A DNA stretch of 64,000 nt. It comes from an uncultured Burkholderiales bacterium. Lineage in GTDB: Bacteria; Pseudomonadota; Gammaproteobacteria; Burkholderiales; Burkholderiaceae_C. Below the pieces are notes generated by a model, which ran no database searches, had not been told where the DNA came from, and saw only the letters and a program-made list of their open reading frames with translations. Each line of letters opens with the position of its first letter. Within the stretch, counting starts at the first letter, position 1. The position numbers were made by a program, and so were the translations under genes. Below are positions 56,750 through 64,000 of the stretch, piece after piece. The stretch is from contig CAIOTD010000025.1 in assembly GCA_903861115.1 (NCBI GenBank), forward strand, positions 1-64,000, in the 5' to 3' direction.

Positions 56750-57805
56750 GTGCAACCTCTTTTGAGCCCAAGCGCCTTGCCCCTCTTTAAGGAATCCCTT
56801 GTGTCTCCAACCCTGAACAGTTTCATTCGCCAAGCAGGATGCGCCCTGGCAGTGAGTTGCCTGCAATTTGCCTGTCTGAGCAGCACAAGCTTTGCCCAAG
56901 ACGCCTCTGAATGGCCCAGCAAGCCCATCAAGATGATTGTGCCTTTTCCGGCCGCAGGGGGAACCGATGCCGTTGCAAGAGCATTGGCCAACAAATTGAG
57001 CCAGCAACTCGGTAAAGCGGTGATCGTGGAGAACAAATCTGGCGCCAATGGTGTGATTGGCGCCGATTATGTGGCCCATTCAAGTCCTGACGGCTTGACC
57101 CTTTTATTGACCATTGCCTCGCACGCCATTGCACCCGCGATTTACAAAAGCCTGCCCTACAGCACCGATCAAGATTTTGCCCCCGTCAGCCTCGTGGCCC
57201 TATACCCCTACCTCTTCACCGTTCCTCCAAACTTGCCCATCCACTCCTTCAAAGAATTCATTGAGTATGCCAAGCAAAACCCTGGGAAAGTCAGTTACGC
57301 CTCTTCCGGCACGGGCAGCGGGCCACACTTGGGCATGGAATTGCTCCAAGACATTGCAGGCATTGAGCTCATCCACGTGCCCTACAAAGGCGCAGCCCCG
57401 GCCAACAACGATTTGATCAGCGGACAAGTTCAAGCCATGCTCAACAATCTCTTGGCTGGCGGCGCCTTGATTCGAGCACAGAAATTAAAAGTATTGGCCG
57501 TCACCAGTGAACACCGCTCCAAGGTCTTGCCCGATGTGCCCACCATCAAGGAATTGGGTTACCCCAAATACCAAGTCGATGGCTGGTACGGTGTCTTTGT
57601 CCCCAACAAAACACCAGCAACGATTGTGAACAAACTGTCTCAAGAGATCGCCAAGGCGTTGAAGGACCCTGAGGTCTTGAACCGTCTGAGCAAAGATGGC
57701 GCAACGCCCATTGGCAGCTCGCCAAAAGAATTTTCCGACTTTTTTAACCGCGACAAAAAACAGTGGTTAGAACTCACACAAAAAATTAAAATCACATTGG
57801 ATTGA
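56750..57805 (+). CDS. Bug-family tripartite tricarboxylate transporter substrate-binding protein
   Basis: WPSKPIKMIVPFPAAGGTDAVARALANKLSQQLGKAVIVENKSGANGVIGADYVA. Confidence 0.95.
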   Translation: MQPLLSPSALPLFKESLVSPTLNSFIRQAGCALAVSCLQFACLSSTSFAQDASEWPSKPIKMIVPFPAAGGTDAVARALANKLSQQLGKAVIVENKSGANGVIGADYVAHSSPDGLTLLLTIASHAIAPAIYKSLPYSTDQDFAPVSLVALYPYLFTVPPNLPIHSFKEFIEYAKQNPGKVSYASSGTGSGPHLGMELLQDIAGIELIHVPYKGAAPANNDLISGQVQAMLNNLLAGGALIRAQKLKVLAVTSEHRSKVLPDVPTIKELGYPKYQVDGWYGVFVPNKTPATIVNKLSQEIAKALKDPEVLNRLSKDGATPIGSSPKEFSDFFNRDKKQWLELTQKIKITLD

Positions 57806-57809
57806 CCCC

Positions 57810-58637
57810 ATGCCAAGCCTTCAAGTTGCCAAAAACATTGAAATTTTTTACCGCGAGGATGACTTCACCGATCCTTGGCAGAACCGACCCACCCTCCTAT
57901 TGCAGCACGGCAACGGTCGCAGTGGAGCGTTTTGGTACAGATGGATCCCTGAGCTCAGCAGACATTTCAAAATCATTCGTGCCGACATGCGTGGCGTGGG
58001 CCAGTCGTCTCGCATTGAAGACCCGGCCAAAGACATCTCGATCCAGGACTGCGTCAATGACTTGGTGCAATTGATCCATCACCTTGGTTCAGCGCCAGTC
58101 TATTACTGCGGCGAGTCCATGGGCGGAATTTTGGGCATGGCACTGGCCAGTCTGCACCCAGAGCTGGTCAAAGCGCTGATTTTGGTGGCCACGCCTGTCT
58201 TCATCAGTGACACCATGAAATCACGTTACGCCATGGGACACGGCTCGAGGTTGGATGCCATGAAAAAAATGGGCATTAAAAACTGGGTGCGTGAGACCAG
58301 TGTGATGACTCGCTTTGCCCCAGACACAGACCCCAAGTTGATTGATTGGTATGTCGACGAGTTTGCAAAAGGTCAACCTGAAGTGCTGGTGCGTTACTCT
58401 GAACTTGTCAACAGTGCCAATGCAAAGGATTTTTTGCCCCTCATCCAGTGTCCCACCCTAGCCATCATGCCCAGCAACGGTCAAATCACCGATGCGGATC
58501 AAGAAGCCTTGATTCAATCGCTCATCAAGAACATTCGCATCGAACACATCCCCTCTGAGTACCACATGATTCACCTGACCCATGTTCAAGCATGCACCGA
58601 ACAAGTCCTTGACTTCCTTCTTGCACCCTCCCACTAA
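57810..58637 (+). CDS. Alpha/beta hydrolase (enol-lactonase-like)
   Basis: LLLQHGNGRSGAFWYRWIPEL..., CGESMGGILGMALA. Confidence 0.9.
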   Translation: MPSLQVAKNIEIFYREDDFTDPWQNRPTLLLQHGNGRSGAFWYRWIPELSRHFKIIRADMRGVGQSSRIEDPAKDISIQDCVNDLVQLIHHLGSAPVYYCGESMGGILGMALASLHPELVKALILVATPVFISDTMKSRYAMGHGSRLDAMKKMGIKNWVRETSVMTRFAPDTDPKLIDWYVDEFAKGQPEVLVRYSELVNSANAKDFLPLIQCPTLAIMPSNGQITDADQEALIQSLIKNIRIEHIPSEYHMIHLTHVQACTEQVLDFLLAPSH

Positions 58638-58657
58638 GAACACGTTGACCCAGAAGA

Positions 58658-59683
58658 CTACACCGTTGCAACAGGGGTCACGGGCGAGCCCGCTGCGCCA
58701 GGCAATCTCAAGGGCGGCGCGGTCAATAAAAACCGGTGGCGTTGGTTTTGATGCAACCAATTGGAGAGCTCGCTCAAATACCAAAGTTCACCCAAGTGCA
58801 CGCCGAGTTTGAACAAACAGTGCTCATGAAGTGGCAATACTGCACCTCGCTCGCCCAGTCCATGTCGAACCCCTAAGGTCGATGAGGCCTCGATCGCCAA
58901 ATTGTCAGAGGCAATGGCACTCAAACCCGTTTGCGTGATCCAATTGAGAATGCCCTCGTCCTCTCCATCCAAAACGGCACAAGCCGTTTTGATGGTTTCG
59001 TTGGGGCCACTGACGGGGCTTTGCATGATCAAGTCATCCAGGCCTGTGTGAAAGCACACCATATCACCCTCTTGAACCTCAATGCGCTCTTGATCCAGAA
59101 TGGACAAAAGCATCTCCAAATTCACATGCACCCGTTGTTGTCCAAAATGACGAAAGAGATCGATCATCACGCCACGGCCTTGAACGCCCTTTTGTGCCAT
59201 GTTGGCAATGGACAAGGCCTTGGCACCGAGTTCACCTTGCAGACCTTGCCCTTGCGCATCGACAATGTCCCAACCGTTGTAAAAAACTTTTTTCGGCTGG
59301 CCATGGCCGTCCACATCGAACCAAGACCCTTTGTGCGAAAAACTGTCCCACTGCGTTGAGTACTGGCTGTACAAGAGCACCGCCTCATCACTTGAAACAT
59401 CGGTGAGCCGTTGATCCAACGCATTCAACGCAAAATTAAAAATTTTGTGTCCTTGCGCATTGGTCACGGGCTTGAAAACCGGTGCACAGCGGTGACCATT
59501 GAGAACTTGGCCACCAGGCTTGTCCAAGGGCAAGCTGAGACAGAAAACCTCTCCCGTGCGCACTTCTTGCATGGCTTGTAGCCTTCTTTGGGGCGTGATC
59601 AGGTTCATGCGACCGAATTGATCATCATCGCCAAAGTCGCCCCAATTCGACCCCTCGGGCCTCACCGTCCATCTCTTGCTCAT
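58658..59683 (-). CDS. Cyclase family protein (kynurenine formamidase-like)
   Basis: QWDSFSHKGSWFDVDGHGQPKKVFYNGW..., GVMIDL, LEIQ/VQEGDMVCFHTGLDD region. Confidence 0.85.
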   Translation of the reverse strand: MSKRWTVRPEGSNWGDFGDDDQFGRMNLITPQRRLQAMQEVRTGEVFCLSLPLDKPGGQVLNGHRCAPVFKPVTNAQGHKIFNFALNALDQRLTDVSSDEAVLLYSQYSTQWDSFSHKGSWFDVDGHGQPKKVFYNGWDIVDAQGQGLQGELGAKALSIANMAQKGVQGRGVMIDLFRHFGQQRVHVNLEMLLSILDQERIEVQEGDMVCFHTGLDDLIMQSPVSGPNETIKTACAVLDGEDEGILNWITQTGLSAIASDNLAIEASSTLGVRHGLGERGAVLPLHEHCLFKLGVHLGELWYLSELSNWLHQNQRHRFLLTAPPLRLPGAAGSPVTPVATV

Positions 59684-59867
59684 AAGCTTAGCTCTCCTTT
59701 GCTATGATTTTCCCTAGGCCACTTTACTGATCGCCCTCACTTTGGCGTAAGTATTCATTTCTACAATGGTGCCTGAAATATATCCCCAAATGCAGCCGTC
59801 ATTCAAAGACGCCAGATAAAATTTCCAAGCGTTTGCCCCTCCCAACACCGACCTTGACCCAAGAGCC

Positions 59868-60848
59868 ATGACCGATCGATTCAAATCCATTCAACACTTC
59901 AGCCTCGCAGTGCTTTGCACACTTTCATGCGCCTTCAGTCTTGCAGGCGCCTACCCCGATCATCCCGTTCACGTCATCACCCCTTTCCCAGCAGGTGGCG
60001 CAGCGGATGTGGTGCTCAGACTGGTCACGCAAAAATTATCCGAATCCCTTGGCTCACCCTTTGTCGTTGAAAACAAAGCAGGTGCGGGCGGCGGCATTGG
60101 GAGCCTGTTTGTTGCAAAAGCCGAACCGGACGGATACACATTGCTGTTGACCTCCAGCAGCGCCATGTCGATCAACCCCCTTTTGGCAGAAAAGTCCCTC
60201 TACAACCCATTCACTGACTTTACGCCGATTGTTTTGATTGGCTCATCTCCCAATGTGTTGGTTGTCAACCCCAAAGAGTCCATCAACACCATTGGCGACT
60301 TGATTGCTCAAGCCAAGGCGAAACCCTCACAATTCAGTTTTGCCTCCAACGGCGCGGGCACTTTGAGCCACCTCACCGGAGAGCTCTTTAACCAATATGC
60401 CAGCGTGTCACTGCTTCATGTCCCCTACAAAGGGGCTGCGCCCGCTGTTGCAGACACCATTGGAGGACAAGTGACCGCCTTGTTTGCGGCTTATGCAAGT
60501 GTCAACCCCATGGTCAAAGCCGGCAAGCTCAAAATGATCGGCGTCACCAGTCTCAATCGCCTTGAAATCACCCCTGACGTTCCTACCCTTTCAGAAAGTG
60601 GGCTCAAAGGATTTGAGTCCAATCAGTGGTGGGGCTTGTATGGGCCGCCCGCCATGAGTGGATCCGTTGTGGCTAGACTCAACAGCGAGATGAATAAAAT
60701 CTTAAGCAACAAAGAAACCAAAAAACGATTTGCTGAAGAGTCCATTGAATTGATGGGTGGCACCCCCAGTCAACTCACACAGTACTTAAGAGCCGATTAC
60801 TCCAAATGGGAAAAAGTCATTAAAAATGCAAACATCAAAAATCAATGA
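59868..60848 (+). CDS. Bug-family tripartite tricarboxylate transporter substrate-binding protein
   Basis: YPDHPVHVITPFPAGGAADVVLRLVTQKLSESLGSPFVVENKAGAGGGIGS. Confidence 0.95.
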   Translation: MTDRFKSIQHFSLAVLCTLSCAFSLAGAYPDHPVHVITPFPAGGAADVVLRLVTQKLSESLGSPFVVENKAGAGGGIGSLFVAKAEPDGYTLLLTSSSAMSINPLLAEKSLYNPFTDFTPIVLIGSSPNVLVVNPKESINTIGDLIAQAKAKPSQFSFASNGAGTLSHLTGELFNQYASVSLLHVPYKGAAPAVADTIGGQVTALFAAYASVNPMVKAGKLKMIGVTSLNRLEITPDVPTLSESGLKGFESNQWWGLYGPPAMSGSVVARLNSEMNKILSNKETKKRFAEESIELMGGTPSQLTQYLRADYSKWEKVIKNANIKNQ

Positions 60849-62250
60849 TCCAACTCAGAGCTTGACTCACGTTGGCGCCACGCACGCACTGGCGCAATTT
60901 GGCCACGATCTGAAATGGGACGCAGTTCCCGCTCGCGTCAAGGACATTTTGCAGGTCTTGATGATCGACATTTTTCGAGCCACTGTTGGCGGCATTGATC
61001 GCAAATGGACGCAAGACATTTTGTCGCTTTATCGGCACCACCAATCGGATCGCAATGCACAAGTCATGCTCCATGATCTGCAAGTCGACGTTGCCAAAGC
61101 GGCCTTCATCAACGGCACAGCTTGTGGCAGCTTGGACTGGGATGACTCGCATGTGGCAGCCATCATTCACCCTGGAGTTTGTGTGTGGCCTGCGGCACTT
61201 GCCATGGCACAAGTGACCCAAGCGAGCGGTCAAGCGCTCTTAGAGGCCTGCTTGGTGGGGTATGAGACTGCCATTCGCATTGGCATGTCCATTCAGCCTG
61301 AACATTCTTTGCGGGGCTTTCAAGGCACCCCCACATGCGGTGCATTTGGAGCCGCCGCTGCCTGTGCCAAATTGCTCAAATTGAATGTCGAACAACACCG
61401 CAATGCCCTTGGAATCGCGGCTACATTTGCATGTGGCATTTCTCAGTTTTTTGTGTCTGGCTCAGACATCAAACGCTTTCACGCGGGCAAAGCTGCCATG
61501 AATGGCGTAGAAGCCGCCCTGTTGGCGCACCAAGGCCTCAGTGGACCCATCGATGCCATTGAGGGTGTCCAAGGATTTGGAAAGGCTTTTTCTAACCGCT
61601 TCGATGAAAGCACAGTGACCCATCAATTGGGGACGTATTTTGAGATTGAAAAAATATCTCTCAAACCGCATGCTGGCAGTGTCCGAATGCAAAGTGCCAT
61701 TGAGTGCGCCTTGCACATCGCCAGCCAAAAGAACCTCCCGATTGAGCAAATTCAATCGATTGAAATTGGTGTGCATCCAGCCATGGTGGGCAAACTCACC
61801 GCCAACCAACCCGTTGATCACCAGCAGGCCCAATTGAGCACACCATTTGCAGTCGCCATGGCTTTTTACTTGAGCCTCACCCGAACGGGCCCCATTTCCC
61901 TGTCCATTGATGACTTCGCTCAGGCGTTTGAGAACCCTCTGGTGATGAAACTGTCCTCAAAAGTCTCTTGCTATGTGGACCCAGAGGTTGAGGAAAAAAC
62001 CTCCCAAGCCTCTGTGGCTGCAAGAGTGCGCTGTCACTTGCTTGATGGCTCAACATTGGAACACTTCATTGAGCATCCACTGGGCTGCCCGGCCAACCCC
62101 ATGAAACTTGCGGACATCTCCAGCCGATTTATCAACCTATCGCAAGAAAAGGTGGGCACCTCACACTGCCTGCAGTGGATTGAATCGACCCGAGATGTTG
62201 CCGGCCTGGCCAACACGAACGCCTTGATGGCCCTGAGGTTGAAATCATGA
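60826..62250 (+). CDS. MmgE/PrpD family protein (first paralog)
   Basis: NGTACGSLDWDDSHVAAIIHPGVCVWPAALAMAQ..., FHAGKAAMNGVEAALLA. Confidence 0.92.
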   Translation: MQTSKINDPTQSLTHVGATHALAQFGHDLKWDAVPARVKDILQVLMIDIFRATVGGIDRKWTQDILSLYRHHQSDRNAQVMLHDLQVDVAKAAFINGTACGSLDWDDSHVAAIIHPGVCVWPAALAMAQVTQASGQALLEACLVGYETAIRIGMSIQPEHSLRGFQGTPTCGAFGAAAACAKLLKLNVEQHRNALGIAATFACGISQFFVSGSDIKRFHAGKAAMNGVEAALLAHQGLSGPIDAIEGVQGFGKAFSNRFDESTVTHQLGTYFEIEKISLKPHAGSVRMQSAIECALHIASQKNLPIEQIQSIEIGVHPAMVGKLTANQPVDHQQAQLSTPFAVAMAFYLSLTRTGPISLSIDDFAQAFENPLVMKLSSKVSCYVDPEVEEKTSQASVAARVRCHLLDGSTLEHFIEHPLGCPANPMKLADISSRFINLSQEKVGTSHCLQWIESTRDVAGLANTNALMALRLKS

Positions 62251-63611
62251 AAGCCCCCACGCTTGAGTTGTCTGAATTTGTCGCAAGTGCGAAATACTCG
62301 CTCGCACCCCAAGCCATTCAAGATCAATTGATCGCGTGCTTGCTTGACTATTTTCGTGTCGCCTCCATTGGTCAGCGCATGCCTTGGAGTCGCTGGAGTG
62401 AAGCCTTCACGGCAAAGACCAGCCACTCGGGGAACAGTCGAGTTCTCTTTAGTGAGCTTGAACTCGATGCGCTCAGTTGCACCTTTTTAAATACGATCTA
62501 CGCCGGAAGTGTGGACGCGGATGATGTCCACGTGGGCGCCATGCTGCACCCAGGTTGCGTCGTCATCTCTAGCGCTTTGGCGATCGCGCAAGAGCGTCAA
62601 AGCACAGGCCTTGAAACACTTGATGCCATCTTGGCGGGCTATGAATGCATGATTCGACTGGGGCTCGCCATTCAACCGGGCCACTTTAAGCGGGGCTTTC
62701 AAAGCACGTCCACCTGTGGGGTCTTGGGCGCTGCAGTCACAGCAGCCAAATTGATTTTCAAGGGCCCTGATTGCGCTGTCAAAGTGGCCCAAACCTTGGG
62801 CGTGGCGGCCTCGTTTTGTGGCGGATTGACACAATTTTTTCATTCTGGCTCAACCGTCAAAAGATTGCATGCCGCTCAGGCGGCAAGCTCAGGCGTGAAG
62901 GCCGCACTCTTGGTGGAGGCGGGCTTTGATGGACCTATCGACATCTTAGAGGGCGAAGATGGTTTCTTTAAAGCCTACTCAGACAGCTTGGACTTGGGGC
63001 AGCTGCTCAATGGCTTGGGGCTGCATTATGAGACAGCAGGTGTGGCCATCAAACCGCATGCGAGCTCAGCGCGGGTGCTCTCGGCCATAGAAGCAGCCTC
63101 GACTTTTGTGGAGTCAAAGAATTTTGACCCACAAAAAATTGAACGCATCGACCTGGGTGTGCCCAAGGTCATCTTTGGCCGTTTAACGTCATCCAACCCA
63201 AAGGATGTGCAAGCGGCCCAGATGTCTGCTCCCTTTTGCGTAGCACTTGCGCTTCATTTGAGAAAAAACACCACACAGTCGATCAACATGGATGACTTTG
63301 ATCGCTTCATCCAAGACCCAGGCGTGAGAGCCTTGTGCGCAAAAATTCATTGCCATTTGGATGACCAAGTTGAAGCCACAAGCACTCAAGAATCGGTGAG
63401 TGCAAAGCTCACGATCACTTGGAGCGACAAAACGACGTCAAGTCATTTTATTCAAGCCCCCAAAGGCAGCGCCTCAAGACCTTATGAATTGAGCGACCAC
63501 TTGAGCAAATTAAGGGATGAACTGCACAAAAGATTGAGCCAAGAAAAAACCGCTCAACTCATTGAACGCGTGTTGAATTTCGCGCGCTTGGACACGGTGC
63601 ACGTCGACTAA
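62247..63611 (+). CDS. MmgE/PrpD family protein (second paralog)
   Basis: AGSVDADDVHVGAMLHPGCVVISSALAIAQ..., LHAAQAASSGVKAALL; ATGA overlap with first paralog. Confidence 0.92.
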   Translation: MKAPTLELSEFVASAKYSLAPQAIQDQLIACLLDYFRVASIGQRMPWSRWSEAFTAKTSHSGNSRVLFSELELDALSCTFLNTIYAGSVDADDVHVGAMLHPGCVVISSALAIAQERQSTGLETLDAILAGYECMIRLGLAIQPGHFKRGFQSTSTCGVLGAAVTAAKLIFKGPDCAVKVAQTLGVAASFCGGLTQFFHSGSTVKRLHAAQAASSGVKAALLVEAGFDGPIDILEGEDGFFKAYSDSLDLGQLLNGLGLHYETAGVAIKPHASSARVLSAIEAASTFVESKNFDPQKIERIDLGVPKVIFGRLTSSNPKDVQAAQMSAPFCVALALHLRKNTTQSINMDDFDRFIQDPGVRALCAKIHCHLDDQVEATSTQESVSAKLTITWSDKTTSSHFIQAPKGSASRPYELSDHLSKLRDELHKRLSQEKTAQLIERVLNFARLDTVHVD

Positions 63612-63640
63612 GAGAGCGCGCTTTTTAAACGCACTCTCTT
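63610..63640. other. Hairpin between convergent mmgE/prpD-like and DUF6152-like genes
   Basis: aagagagcgcg ... cgcactctctt, 10 of 11 positions complementary, no T-tract. Confidence 0.6.
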
Positions 63641-63684
63641 GGATGGAGCGGACCCATGACACGAGGTCCAGCGCCCATCGCGTT

Positions 63685-64000
63685 TTATTTGGCGCCTTGA
63701 GCCTCATCCAAATTGGCGGCCTCTTGCGCACGAATATCGGTGGTGAGCACACGACCGCTCTCAAGCGTCAACTTCTTCAAGGCACCACCCTTTTTGCCAT
63801 TGCGAAGAGGACTGAAGGCGACCACAACTTTGTCGCCCACTTTGGCTGAATTTCGCGTCCAGTTGCTCACCCTTGTCAAATTACCGGGACTGGTCATCTC
63901 CATCAACCAAACAGTGGGCTCCTCGTCTTTGATGGCGCCAGAAATAAAAATAGCCACATGGGGATTGGTCCACTGGACCTCCTTGATCACACCGGTGATG
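63685..64000 (-). CDS. DUF6152-like exported protein, 5' end outside window
   Basis: TGVIKEVQWTNPHVAIFISG...WLMEMTSPGNLTRVSNW; frame open to window end. Confidence 0.7.
   Translation of the reverse strand, partial: ITGVIKEVQWTNPHVAIFISGAIKDEEPTVWLMEMTSPGNLTRVSNWTRNSAKVGDKVVVAFSPLRNGKKGGALKKLTLESGRVLTTDIRAQEAANLDEAQGAK

Overview
The window is about 64 kb of gene-dense chromosome that looks like Betaproteobacteria/Burkholderiales. I base that on several Bug-type solute receptors, a cyanophycin locus with a DUF1854/ABC pair, and dapA-bamC linkage. Genus was not determined. Most of the window is core housekeeping: grpE-dnaK-dnaJ, parCE, dapA-bamC, dut-coaBC, pyrG-kdsA-eno-ftsB, hslO, xerD, murB, yajQ, plsY, rpsU-yqeY, pmbA/yjgA, cysE-trmJ, suhB, mutS, uppP and glnS. 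There are two accessory regions. The first (about 7.3-15.4 kb) is a cyanophycin locus: two translationally coupled synthetases facing away from an ABC transporter plus DUF1854 pair. The two synthetases appear to have lost different active sites: the first lost the Mur-ligase P-loop, and the second lost part of an N-domain HxxEH...E motif that the first keeps. The second (about 55.3-63.6 kb) is a catabolic-looking cluster of alpha/beta hydrolases, orphan Bug receptors, a cyclase-family protein and tandem MmgE/PrpD paralogs. It is preceded by a small 4-Cys ORF with a perfect FNR-type box placed as a class II activator site. I also report sigma-32-like promoters, a hairpin encoded inside the overlap of two convergent genes, and several U-tract-less hairpins between convergent genes. 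No tRNA, rRNA, IS element or CRISPR array was seen. All calls come from reading translations and motifs; no database search was run.
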